Shown: positions 22,791 through 33,975 of the stretch, piece after piece
How the letters are laid out: each line of letters starts with the position of its first letter
Position numbering within the stretch: the first letter of the stretch is position 1
Assembly: GCA_928212115.1 (NCBI GenBank)
Contig: CAKMRJ010005745.1
Coordinates: 72,779,772-72,843,771 of the forward strand
Source: Lactuca virosa
Taxonomy: Eukaryota > Streptophyta > Magnoliopsida > Asterales > Asteraceae
Length of the DNA stretch: 64,000 nt
Reading direction: 5' to 3'
The notes under the pieces: model-generated
Seen by the model: the letters and a program-made list of their open reading frames with translations, nothing else
Told to the model about the DNA's origin: nothing
Database searches by the model: none
Position numbers and translations under genes: made by a program

Positions 22791-23562
22791 TTAGATAGCT
22801 CTTGAAACTTGTAATAGTTTAAATGTAATTGACATTTGCATGTTTTGACTTCCAGAATAATTGGATTATTCAAACCATCCACAGTCGATCATACTTTGGA
22901 AGTAGGTATTGAAGCAAGATTGTCATGAATTTGGTTTGTAGATTGACTGAAATGGTTAATCATTGCTACAACATTCATGAGTGCTCATAAGGTCTGAGTA
23001 TTGTATTAAACCCATGCTCACTTGTATCACTTCATGGAATTTATCTCGAATGATCGTGAGATGATAATATCGTATAAGTCTTCAAACATAGATATATGAG
23101 TTGTTGACTATGAGTTGGTTGTAAATTGATAGTACGAAAACGTATCGGTAACTCGATGTTATAAAACGTGTTGTTGTGTATGATTCAATGAATATTTAGT
23201 ACAAGCATATGAGTCGAAGTTTATATGTTCCTTTTAGTCCTTGGAGGATTAAAAGCAATATCTTGGGCCCCTCGATGATTTTGTTTTGACTTATGTGTCG
23301 GGCCCGGTCGGAACTAAACTGATGTGTTCGATTAAGTTCTATGTTAAACAAATCATAAATTAGGAAACAAACTGCTGGACAATAAGATTAATTGTGTTAC
23401 ATGTGTTTGTCCGGTTGATATCTTGAGAACATAGGATTCTATGATCACTTATCTAAAATGGTATGTCTAAGTTCAACAAAGGCATTTAAGAGCCACGATT
23501 GCTATTCGGATCCTGAAGTTATACTTACAACTATAGTTATTAGACTTATCCAAGTGAGAGAC
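22791..23562 (+). other. C 3' untranslated region
   Basis: About 770 non-coding bases between RNase H and the 3' LTR, colinear with 35853-36687 of D. It ends with the purine-rich CAAGTGAGAGAC (D: CAAGTGGGAGAC), the polypurine tract. Confidence 0.8.
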
Positions 23563-24290
23563 TATTGGATAAGGTGTCTAAGTCCATAACTATATTTGGT
23601 ATGTACTTGACCCGAGAGTAGCATGGTCCATTTGGGTTTCGCTTCATCGGCACAATTTGAAGGATGGACTTTTGAAAAGAGGATAATTATGATTTATTAA
23701 TATATTATAAGTTCTAATATATTAATATGAAATCATATTATTTAATTAGTATTGATCAAGAATTAATTTGGAATTAATTTTGTGATCAAAAGAGACTAAT
23801 TAAATATAAGGGGTTGATTTGGTAAACACATGTGGTGATCCATGGATACTCCATGGAGGTTTTAACCCATAGAGCATGAGGGATAGGGAAGGTCATTAGG
23901 GTTTACATGGTGTAACCCTAGTTTGTCACACTATATAAGAGACCCTAAGGCTACCAAAATTGGCACCTAAGTGAACTTAGAAGAGTGCTAGCCGATTTTA
24001 TGAAGCAAGGAATTCTCTCTCTAGTTCTTCCAATTGTTGGTGGTGATTTGTGGTTCCATTTGAGGCATTCACATTATTGGTGCTAGGCTCTTAAAGCTTC
24101 AAGGTTTTCAACTACACTAAAAGGTATGTCATCTAACTAGAATTTTGTAGTATAGATACTCCTTTGTATGCTAGTTAGGATGATGCTTTGAAATTTTGAA
24201 AGTTTGCATGTATATTAGAGAAAACATAGATCTAACGCATCTAGTGTTGCATGTACACCATAGGAGTGTTAGAATGCTGAAAACCCATCA
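23563..24290 (+). repeat. C 3' LTR
   Basis: Begins TATTGGATAAGG (G-to-A in the terminal TG) and ends AAAACCCATCA. Relative to the 5' LTR it lacks ~56 bases at about 23824. Confidence 0.95.
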
Positions 24291-25333
24291 CTAAGGTCCA
24301 AGATTTCATTTTTATGGTTCCTAATAACTCCATAATGGATCAAATTTCCAACTTTATCCATTAAAATGGTCCAACCAACCAAGATTTAGTCTTTAAGTCT
24401 CAAAGGTACCAAAAGTGTATCTTTTACAACTTAATCCATTAAGTCCAAGTATTAAGCCTTTAGATCTGAATCAATATGTTGTTTAAATGGATAAAGTTTC
24501 CAACTTTATTAATAACAAGGTAAAAACCTTTCAAGATCTAAAATTTATGCACATAAAGTGACCAAAAGCTCATAACACCCAAGACTAGCTAGATCTATCA
24601 AATGCATCATCAAGATTTAAACTTTATACCTCTAGAAGAAAGATCAAGGTGAACAAAGTCTAGATCTATAAGCTCCAATGCAGCCAACACTTCTCTAATG
24701 AGATCCTTCTTCTCCAAGATGCACCAAGAACACTCTAAAGCATTCAAGCACACCTTCTTTTTCTTAACAGGCTCAAACTAGGGTTAGGGTTTTCAAGGGA
24801 GGGTGTTGGAGGGGTGGAGGCTGAGAATGGAATGGGTTTGGGGAAGTTAAGGAGCTTAAATAGGGCTCAAACCACAAAAATAGGGATTGAGCACTGATCG
24901 CATACACCTAGCGTACTCCTGGTATGCCCAACATATGAAGGGATGCCCTAGTACTCCCAACATACTTCCTCGTAGGCCCAACATACGCGGCTTAACCCAC
25001 AATCATCGTAACTTCAAACGGTCATAACTTCTTTGTTTCAAATCCAATTTCGATGATCTTTATATCCACGGAAAGGTGTTAAGGACCGCCACAATATTAT
25101 ATAAATATCTTGGACTAAAAACATCTCGAACAAAAATCCATATTTCATACAAGAACCCGGCCTATGACCTTTCCCTTTTTACCCTTCGGCCCAAAACACA
25201 ATTCAAGGGTTAAATTTCTTAACTATCATTACCTCCTTCCACAAGGACTAAACTTGGCCTTTTTAAGGCTCAAAGGCTTACATAATCGACTTCCGGCCCA
25301 CTGCCCAAAAATGGAATGAAACAGGATGTTACA
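24291..25333 (-). repeat. E left LTR, second part
   Basis: Resumes the LTR after C. It includes degenerate AAAGTT/AACTTT hairpins (24335-24365, 24490-24512) and CpG palindrome relics with TAGCGTAC and CCCAACATA (24899-24985), upstream of a minus-strand TATTTAA (24856-24862). It ends ATGTTACA at 25333. Confidence 0.85.
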
Positions 25334-25349
25334 ATTCTCCCCTACTTAA
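25334..25349 (-). other. E polypurine tract
   Basis: Minus strand TTAAGTAGGGGAGAAT next to the LTR start. A few codons resembling the C-terminal tail of gypsy pol (DFKDEI) lie just upstream. Confidence 0.75.
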
Positions 25350-28058
25350 ATTAGATTTCGTCCTTGAAATCAACTCTACCTTCCACTTCATGATGCAACC
25401 CCTCACATCAAACAAACTAACTGAAAACCCGAAGATTTGATCGGATCTAAACCTCCTTGGCCAATCATCGTCATGCTAATCCCGCACATAAGTGCATCAT
25501 CGCGACGAGAACCAACTAGTCACATACCAAACTAGGCCATTCTCCTACTCGGCTCCGAAAACCCTGTTTAGCTATCTACTGACAACATTCAGACTTACCC
25601 CCAATCCACTAACCGACAACAACACTCGGGATTACCCCCGATCCACTAACCGACAAGCACAATCCTTGATAGCCAGACCAACTTGCACTCTATTACTTCA
25701 TCCTATCTACTGATAACCAGATACCCGGGAAGCTCTAACTCCACACAACATCCACAAACTCTATCATGCATGCAATTGGGAGCAAGGATAATTAATCCAT
25801 TCATAATGCAAAATCAATTAGAACATAACTAAATATGAAAATTCCATTCAACTGATCATCCAAGATTACAACTGAACTTTGAAACATAAATCAGCCCACT
25901 GCTCCCATGAGAATAATGATGGTCAATCCAAGAATCTCACGTTGTATCCAAATTCCGCATCAACTCAGGTGTACATCCACCTAATTAATCATTCAATACT
26001 TTTACCTCGAACTTCATGAGCCATACTTCAGAACCAATACACAACATTAGTATCCAAATTTCCTAATAAACAAACTGCCAATAAATGGGTTTCATAATAC
26101 AACCACTCAACAAGAGACTTCCGTTGCACCACTAATACTCCCAATACTGTCCACATGATCCAAACCAGCTGGTCACTGCGTCTCCCAACTCTAAAAAATG
26201 TAACAACACTCAACCATTCATGTAAAACTAACAATCCGAGACCTAAGAGTCTAAATCAAATGACTACCGAGTTCCACCCATGTGAGTCATCAAACCACTG
26301 GTTCATGATACATCTTGACACCATCTAACCACTAAAATGATAAGCTCACGGTACTAATACAATCTCGCCGCCATTCCACCATTGCCTCGAAGTCTTACGA
26401 CTAGCAGCACATGGGCCTAAATGTACTCAACCATCAACCCACCTACTTGTAGGAGCCCAATCAACATCCCTCTCAATCACTATCTAGACATATTACGAGC
26501 CAAACTCCTATATAATGCATAATTCTCTACACAACATAGGCTGCTACCAATGCAAAATCAGACAAAAACATGGTCGCACCCAACCGACGAATGGGATAGG
26601 CGGTTATACTATTGCTCCAACTCAACGAATACAAACCAATCAAGAACCATACCAATGAATTCGGACCAGGTGTTCTCATGCTTCCATATACACCTTCTCA
26701 TGTTCATATTTGATGAGCTACCACAACATACATCCCCAAAGGGGAACACATAACCATCTTTAGATCTACTACATTCCTTATTCCTCACAACCTTACACAA
26801 ATGGTGAAGTATCAGTGGATCTAATGAAATGACGATCCTGCACCGTTATGAGAAACATCCTTATGAACAACTAAAACTAGATTCCACACTCTGATTGAAA
26901 TTGAACAGATTCCGCCAATACCTAACTAGCTCGAGAAGACTTCTAAGGTGATCTAGAAATACTGCCAAAACTTTAATCGGATCAATCCCACTACAAATAC
27001 TACCAACACAAAATGAAAACAATTAGATTCTATGTAGATCCAAGTCACACCTGGAAACTAAACAATGATGCCCCAACATCCGAACTTCCAATAACCAAGG
27101 ACAACTGCCAAACTTAAGCCAGCTATGAACCAAAATTCCACACCATAATTGAGGGTAAACATACCCTGATACCAAATAAAATATAAAACATACGAAACTT
27201 GACTATAGGTTAACGCATCCATTGAACTTCAATTGGCACAACTTGAAAATTAGAAGAACCTCCACTTTTGATGACGAACGAAATGACCAACGATCGATAA
27301 TGCATTGACAACTAACCCAATAACCCAACACACTACTGAAAAAAACCCAGGTGAAGCTAAACATACCAAACTCTGAAGCCGATTTATCGATCAATAACCA
27401 CCCAACCTAGAATATGATAGCAATTTATACAATGAGTTGAAAAATCCCTCAGCACTCGATACAAAAGGCATCTTTCTCATAGTCGAGGTATGCTAGAGAA
27501 AACAAAAGTTGTTGCTTCCACCTCACTTCCATCAACCAACACCTAGCATGCTTATATCCAAAGAAAGATGGCCCTTGATCTCGTCTCAAGGAATCCATAC
27601 CACAAGAATCCTCTTGTGCATTTCCACCCTGCCATACTGCTGCCAGAAACATCAAACATCTAGCCCTTTGCTGGGTCTACAAACCAACTCTGAATATTGC
27701 ATGTCTGCTCTGTCTTTCCTTCGAACATAAAAAGCTGGAAGAACATAACCCCGCCATTGATAGTGACATTCCAATCCATCTGTCAACAACTCAACTTCCA
27801 ACTGCAATCCTCAAGCCGATCATACCAATTGTTTCCTTCTTGAGTGCCGTGACTCAAATGCAAGGCCCTCGAGACCTCAAAATGAACTGAATCACCTAGG
27901 TCTGCAACATTCAAACCCAACTTACATGACCAATAAGACCCCAAATAATCACTAGTCTCATTCTCATGCCTAAGCAACCCTAACCAAAAGACCAATGGAT
28001 ATGGAAATAGTGCCATGAATCACGGTATCAAACCATGATATATTCCACAGTAGTCATC
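25350..28058. other. E internal region without recognisable genes
   Basis: About 2.7 kb of C/A-rich sequence on the plus strand. I find no gag or pol domain in any frame, and the short open frames look random. It is the body of the non-autonomous element E. Confidence 0.6.
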
Positions 28059-28271
28059 TCAACAGTCCCTCCCAGTTTGCTTCTCAAACCTGAAAATTAG
28101 CCTGTCAGTGATCCGATCCACGATATCTAACAATTCTTCTTGCAATATCTGTGAAATCTCAATGGTAATCATTTCCCGCATCTGATCAACAATCCACCCC
28201 GGCCTATCCTGGTTTTCAGCTCTAGATCTTGAATTAGATCCCCTCATGAGCTCCATACTGAATCGGACCAA
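28059..28271 (-). pseudogene. E gag N-terminal remnant
   Basis: A 70-codon open frame. Its start (MRGSNSRSRAENQDRPGW) and the helical part after it (EISQILQEELLDIVDRI) resemble the N-terminus of gypsy Gag proteins in which an Arg/Ser-rich leader precedes a short acidic helix. The frame stops at 28059 and no capsid domain follows. Its place just inside the right LTR fits the beginning of gag. The family assignment rests on general resemblance only. Confidence 0.45.
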
Positions 28272-28599
28272 AATGCATCAGAATGCAACAATACACAATA
28301 CTACAACCACATGATGAGACTACCCCTCGAGGTTTGTGACTTCCTTGCGATGCGTATGGGTTCTGTCATTCTGTGCTTTCAGTATTACAGGCCCATACTA
28401 CCTTCCACACCTACCCGTATTTGTCTCAAGCATCACCACAACCACCCAAAAACAATACAACAACTAGGATACACATACATCCTATCCTCACTCTCTAGAA
28501 AGTGGCTAATCATGCCTCATCTGGACGACTGCTCACACACCTACTCACCCACAATAACACTCCTAATATTTGCTAAAAATCACATCATGAGTACTATAT

Positions 28600-29801
28600 A
28601 CTCCCTAGGCTATCCTATGACCCACGAGTACAACAAGGAAAACTCACCTCTCAGTCCGAAAGATAGCTGGATAAATTAAATGCTCAATACAAACTTTATG
28701 GTCTTGCATGGCCATTAAAAGCTCAATACCAAAACCCTAACTTCTTAACTCTGTAAGACATCCTAGATCATGCATGGAAGGAAACTAAGATCCAAGATTT
28801 TATTTTTATGGTTCCTAATAACTCCATAATGGATAAAGTTTCCAACTTTATCCATTAAAATGGTCCAACCAACCAAGATCTAGTCTTTAAGTCTCAAAGG
28901 GACCAAAAGTGCATATTTTCCAACTTAATCTATTAATTCCAGACCTCAAGCCTCTATATCTGAATCAATATGAAAATTAAATGCATAAAGTTTCCAACTT
29001 TATCCATAACAAGGTCAAAAACTTTCAAGATCTGAACTTTATGCACTTAAAGTGACCAAAATCTCATAACACCCAAGACTAACTAGATCTGTCAAATGCA
29101 TCATCAAGATTTAAACTTTATACCTCTAGAAGAAAGATCAAGGTGAACAAAGTCTAGATCTACAAGCTCCAATGTAACCAACACTTTTCCAATGAGCTCC
29201 TTCTTCTCCAAGATGCACCAAGAACACTCCAAAGCACTCAGACACATCTTCTTTTGCTTAAAAGGCTCAAACTAGGGTTAGGGTTTTCACGGGAGGGTGT
29301 TGGAGAGGTGGAGGCTAAGAATGGAATGGGTTTGGGGAAGTTAAGGAGCTTAAATCGGGCTCAAACCAAAAAAATAGGGTTTGGACACTGATCGCGTATG
29401 CTCGGCGTATGTAAGGATGCCCTAGTAGCGTACTTCCCCGTATGCACAACGTACTCGGCTTAACCCAAAACCATCCTAAGTTCAAATGAACATAACTTCT
29501 TCGTTTCAACTTCGATTTCGATGATATTTATATCCACGGAAAGGTGTTGAGGATCCCTACAATATTATCTAAATATATTGGACTAAAAACTGCTCCAACA
29601 AAAATCCATATTTCATGCAAGAACCCGGCCTATGACTTTTCCCTTTTTTACCCTTTGGCCCAAAACACAATTCAAGGGTTAAATCTCTTAACTATCATTA
29701 CCTCCTTACACAAGGACTAACTTGGCCTCTTTAAGGCTCAAAGCCTTACACAATCGAATTTCGGACTATGACCCAGAAATGGCAGGAAATTGGATGTTAC
29801 A
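28600..29801 (-). repeat. E right LTR
   Basis: Matches the left LTR from about 28640 (ACCTCTCAGTCCGAAAGATA) to ATGTTACA at 29801, with a deletion of roughly 300 bases near 28680 relative to 6990-7290. The low-coordinate boundary is not resolved: 28300-28600 does not clearly match the left LTR and no clean primer site is visible. A perfect 14-bp-arm hairpin is at 28827-28857. Confidence 0.7.
28827..28857. repeat. Perfect hairpin, 14-bp arms, 3-base loop
   Basis: Arm TAATGGATAAAGTT, loop TCC, then the exact reverse complement. Shorter versions (AAAGTTTCCAACTTT) recur at about 7290, 24340, 24490 and 28985, and as AAAGTTGCCAACTTT in LTR A near 3575. Confidence 0.95.
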
Positions 29802-29941
29802 ATCAGGCTTAACTGTAACGTTCTTCAATGGTGTTTCTACATGAGAAGCTTTAAACTTCTTCATTCTCTATACAAATTCTAATGACTGTCACTTCTTTGT
29901 ATTAGGAGAATCGGGAGTAGAAATACATTTAATCATAACAC
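29802..29941 (-). pseudogene. S extra 3' ORF, middle segment
   Basis: A 140-base island of S between E and D. On the minus strand one frame reads CISTPDSPNTKK, a stop, QSLEFV, a stop, then KASHVETPLKNVTVKPD. It continues in frame into 6393 once E is removed. Two stops show decay. Confidence 0.6.
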
Positions 29942-30716
29942 TGTTGGATAAGGTGTATAAGTTCATAACTATTTCTGGTATGTACTTGACCCGACCCGGC
30001 ATGGTCCATTTGGGTTGCATGGCACCATGCAATTGGATAAACTAAAATGAGAGAAATAACACTTATGGTTTATTAATATATTATAAGTTCTAATATATTA
30101 ATAATATTATTTAATTAGTTTGATCAAGAATTAATTTAGAATTAATTAAGTGATCAAAAGATAACTAATTAAATATATGGGTAGATTATGTAAATCTTCC
30201 ATATCTTATATAGTGGGCTAAGAGGCTCCATGGATTATCAAGTTGGGTTCCACCCATAGGATGCTCCATGGATGCTCCATGGGAGTTACAAACCCATGGG
30301 TCATGGAAATGAAGAGTCATGACACATTAGGGTTTACATGGTGTAACCCTAGATGTGTCAACACTATATAAGAAACCCATTCTCCACCAAAATAGGCGAC
30401 ACATAAGAAACAAGAGGGCTAGGCCGATTTTAGAAATGTGTATTCTCTCTAAAGTCATTCCAAAAGCATTTGGTGTTGTGTGAAGCATTTGAGGCATCAC
30501 ACTTGGGGTGCTAGGCTCACAAGGTTTCAAGGATCATAAGCAACAACAAGGTAAGTTATTCTATCTTTCATGCAAGTTAAAATTTGTTCCCCATGTATGC
30601 TAGATAGGAATATAACCTTGGAATTCAACTTTGCATGATAATTAGACAAACATAGATCCAAGGTTATTAGGGTTGCATGTACACTTAGGAAGTGTTAGAA
30701 TGCTCAAAACCGATCA
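29942..30716 (+). repeat. D 5' LTR
   Basis: TGTTGGATAAGG... to AAAACCGATCA, 775 bp. The TATA box TATATAAG is at 30365-30372. A plant-style polyadenylation signal was not evident. A 67-codon minus-strand open frame here repeats in every LTR copy and is a by-product. Confidence 0.97.
30365..30372 (+). promoter_or_regulatory. TATA box of D 5' LTR
   Basis: TATATAAG in CAACACTATATAAGAAACCC, in the same LTR position as in C. Confidence 0.7.
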
Positions 30717-30717
30717 G

Positions 30718-30730
30718 TGGTATCAGAGCC
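30718..30730 (+). other. D primer-binding site (initiator Met tRNA)
   Basis: TGGTATCAGAGCC one base after the LTR, a perfect match to the expected complement of initiator tRNA-Met. Confidence 0.95.
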
Positions 30731-32153
30731 TAGGTTTGTTTGTTGTTTTTTTTTGTGTGCAAACAGCTTGAAAAAAAATCGTTTTTCTGTTTTCTGCTCG
30801 TATGAAAGTTTGCACATTTGTTGCTGGAAATGGACTAGAAACATTACCCTAAACTGTTTTGATGTTTTAAAGCTTGTTTTAGATGGTGTAATGTTTATGC
30901 TAATCCATTTACAATGGCAATTATTAAAATTACAAGTTTTTTTAAGTGTAATTTTTTGATTCTTGAAAGTGTTCATATTCATGTTCTTGAACTTATGAAG
31001 ATTAGATGATCATAGGAATTGTTTGTAACCTTCATGGTAGTTTAATACATGATCATAATGTGTTTTAATGGAGTCCATAACTTGTCCTCAAGTTATGGAA
31101 AACCAAAAGTCTCACTTTTATTAAAGCCATTAAAAGAACACAAGAGTTATAAAAATGAAGAGTCTTCATTTTTATTACTCAATTAATTCATAAGTTATAA
31201 GAAATGAAAAGTTTTGGAAGTTTACAAAACTTGCCCTCAAGTTTTGGAACATGTAAAGTCTTGATTAAAACTTTAGTTCCAACCCTTAGAATTTTAAAAG
31301 TTAAAATTCAACCCTTATACTTTATAATATTATAAGTTACTAATATATATATGTATAACGTCAAGTCGTCTTACCGCTAGTACGCCTCATTCACGAAGCC
31401 GGTCTATAAGGGGGGTATAAGGTTGTTGCCTATAAAATGGCAACTTAATGGGTGTCCACTCTCACCCACCGCTTCCTTGATCGGTGGAGGGTCGTTAGCC
31501 GAACGGGTAAGACAAGGACTTATAAATTCTCATTAAAAGTATGATGAATATTATAAAGTAACTAAATGCTTTTATTAAATTCCCAATCTTAGTTACTTTA
31601 GGAAAATGTGAATAAGGTGCTAATCCATGAAATTACACTTTACACTTTGTTTAAGTCGTTGGTGGAGCGTGTGTGGTTAACCGGCACACTAACTTGGACT
31701 TAACAAGGTAGGTAAAGGGTGACTTAAGGTTTACCATAGCATCGGTGGAGCGTGTGTGGTTTACCGGCACATCGATTGAGTGATAAACCTTGAGGGTACC
31801 AAGTGATTTGCATGGTTACTTCACACCTCGTTTTGTGATCCTCGGTATCCCAGTCACAAAACTTGGAGGGCACACTCGAGATTGAAACATGCCTTTGAAA
31901 AGTTCATTGAATCTCAAAAGAATCTAGGAATTTCTAAGAACCAATTAAAAACCTAATATTTATATTTCGTTTTTCATGGTGGAAATTGGTGAATCGTCAT
32001 TCACCTACCTTTCAAATATGTTATAGCTTGGATTACGGCATACCTCTTCTAAGTTATAATATATTGTGATTGGATCCTAGCCTTAATATTACATTTGGGT
32101 GTTTTATTAAGGATTCTCTTAATATCTAAACTAATCTTGTTCTCTTCTTTCTG
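30731..32153 (+). other. D untranslated leader with conserved structured blocks
   Basis: 1.4 kb without a coding frame. Blocks conserved with C: a segment near 31355-31510 with hairpin CCACCG/CGGTGG (31466-31487), and two copies of a ~29-base element with GGTTAACC or its variant (31661-31689, 31744-31772). In retroelements such leader regions often carry RNA packaging or dimerisation signals; that role is only inferred here. Confidence 0.7.
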
Positions 32154-32802
32154 ATGGCTTCAAACAATGCTGCTTCTGGCTCTAATCCTAATGGCTCCTT
32201 TACCCTTATGAACTTGTGTGGGAAAATCACTTTTGATGGATCCAACTTCAATGAATGGATTAGAAACATCAGGATGATTACCCGCTACGAGGACAAAGAA
32301 TATGTCCTTGACAAGGAGCTTAAGGAGATTGATGAGACCACTACAACTCCCCAGGAGATCACTGACTTCCGGGCACATGAAAGGGATGCTACAAAAGTGG
32401 CATGCATCATGTTGGCCACCATGACAGCGGAACTCCAAAAGTCCTATGAGGACTTCTACTCCAAACTCCGCCCCGGTTTTAGCAATCGGGAAAGGTAGAG
32501 GGAAGAAGAGGAAGAGCTCTTCGAAGGGTACCAAGGCTAGGACCCTTGATGGCTCTTCTTCAAGTGGAACCAAGAAAGGTTTTGTCACTCCTTCTTCTGA
32601 CCCTAAAGAGGCTGAATGCTTCTATTGCCATGAAAAGTCACATTGGAAGCGGAACTGCCCAAAGTACCAGCAAGATGTGAAGGATGGGAAAGTTAAACCC
32701 AACCATGCAGGTATTTACACTATCTTATCTAATAACTCACCCCATTCTAACTCTTGGGTCCTTGATACCGGTTGTGGTATTCATATATGTTCTGATTTGT
32801 AG
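32154..32802 (+). pseudogene. D gag (deleted) and protease start
   Basis: Gag begins MASNNAASGSNPNGSFTLMN at 32154 and follows C Gag to about residue 102 (QKSYEDFY). It then jumps over roughly 110-120 codons to the basic Ser-rich tail, with a frame change, so the first frame ends at 32498. The downstream frame (from 32446) carries the knuckle CFYCHEKSHWKRNC (complete C-x2-C-x4-H-x4-C) and the protease site DTGCGIHICSD. It ends at TAG 32800-32802. The lost part is most of the capsid-forming region, so the product could not build a particle alone. Confidence 0.9.
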
Positions 32803-33975
32803 GGACTAAGAAGAAGTGAGAATATGGAGCATGGAAGAATAAACTTAATCATGGGGAATAGGAAAGCTTTACCTGTCACCAAGATTGGAGTTTATACTTT
32901 ATCGCTAAGTAGTGGGTTTAGTTTAGATTTGAATAAATGTTGTTATTCGCCAGAAATGGCAAGAAATATTATTTCCTTTCATGCATTGTATAAACAAGGT
33001 TTCACCTTTTCATTTGATAATGAAGTTGGTTCGATTAATGCTTTCTTTAATAATGTTCTTTATTTTAAAGAATTACCTTGTGATGGTGTGTATGAAACTG
33101 TATCTGTGGTTGATAACTTAGGAAATAATGTATTGTGTATTGATTCTGTTAATGATAATAACTTGGATAAAGCATCATTATGGCATTGTCGTCTTGGACA
33201 TATAAGCAAGAAACGCATAGGCCAACTCCAAAAGGATGGAGTATTGGAGTCATTTGACCTAAAGTCAGATGATAGTTGTGAATCATGCTTACTTGGAAAA
33301 ATGACAAAGTCACCCTTCACAGGTTCTTGTGAGAGGGGTGAAGGTTTGTTGGATCTTATACACACGGATGTGTGTGGGCCCTTCAAACATGCCACAAGGG
33401 ATGCTAATCGTTATTATTTGACTTTTACTGATGATTACAGTAGATATGGATATGTCTACTTAATCAAGCATAAGTCAGAGACTTTTGAAAGGTTTAAAGA
33501 GTTTAAACAGGAAGTCGAGAATCAATTGGGCAGGAACATTAAGATGCTTCGATCCGATCGAGGTGGTGAGTATCTTAGTTCAGAGTTCCTCGACTATCTT
33601 AGGGAATGTGGGATTGTCTCACAATTGACACCTCTCAGGACACCGCAGTTGAATGGTGTAGCTGAGAGGCGTAATCAAACCTTGTTGGATATGGTTCATT
33701 CCATGATGAGTCGAGCTTCGCTACCAATCTCATTTTGGGGTTATGCCTTAGAGACTGCCGCCCATATCCTTAATCTAGTTCCCACAAAGAAAGTTGCCAA
33801 AACTCCTCATGAGATGTGGACTGGCAAAGTACCCAAACTATACCACATTAAGATTTGGGGTTGCGAGGCTTTTGTGAGACGCGAGACTCATGATAAGCTC
33901 GAACCTCGAAGTGAGAGGTGTATTTTCATCGGCTACCCACAAAAAATCCTTTGGTTACCTCTTCTACAGACCTAG
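32803..33975 (+). pseudogene. D integrase ORF
   Basis: 383 codons from ATG 32824, 21 bases after the amber. N-terminal GAG-pre-integrase region, zinc ligands in WHCRLGH and CESCLLGK, then the core with HTDVCGPF, RSDRGGEYL and NGVAERRNQTLL, so Asp, Asp and Glu are all present. It ends after FIGYPQK because an extra A in an A run near 33942 shifts the frame. Apart from that it looks able to fold. The neighbouring frame continues with the integrase C-terminus. Confidence 0.9.

Larger units (their letters stand above)
7393..24290 (+). mobile_element. Copia element C
   Basis: Ty1/copia element with a 783-bp 5' LTR and a 728-bp 3' LTR. The TSD is CTAAG (7388-7392 and 24291-24295), inside LTR E. 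Without gypsy B it is about 7.8 kb. Domain order is gag, PR, IN, RT, RNase H. Every domain has at least one stop, frameshift or deletion, so it is dead. It is the same family as D (LTR, leader and pol all align), with D much younger. Confidence 0.95.
6394..29801 (-). mobile_element. Element E: gypsy-type element with almost no coding capacity
   Basis: LTR-bounded insertion in the 3' ORF of S. The ends are TGTAACATCC (6394) and ATGTTACA (29801), flanked by ATCAA (6389-6393) and ATCAG (29802-29806), a 5-bp TSD with one change. Without nested C the element is about 6.5 kb. A polypurine tract follows the left LTR, and the only coding traces are a gag N-terminal fragment (28059-28271) and a few pol C-terminal codons near 25340. 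It resembles a large retrotransposon derivative, needing proteins from elsewhere to move. The left LTR is split by C. Confidence 0.75.

Noticed and set aside
33930..33950. A-run frameshift in D as a programmed ribosomal frameshift
   Set aside because: C, the same family, lacks the extra base and reads through in one frame here, so it is a private mutation.
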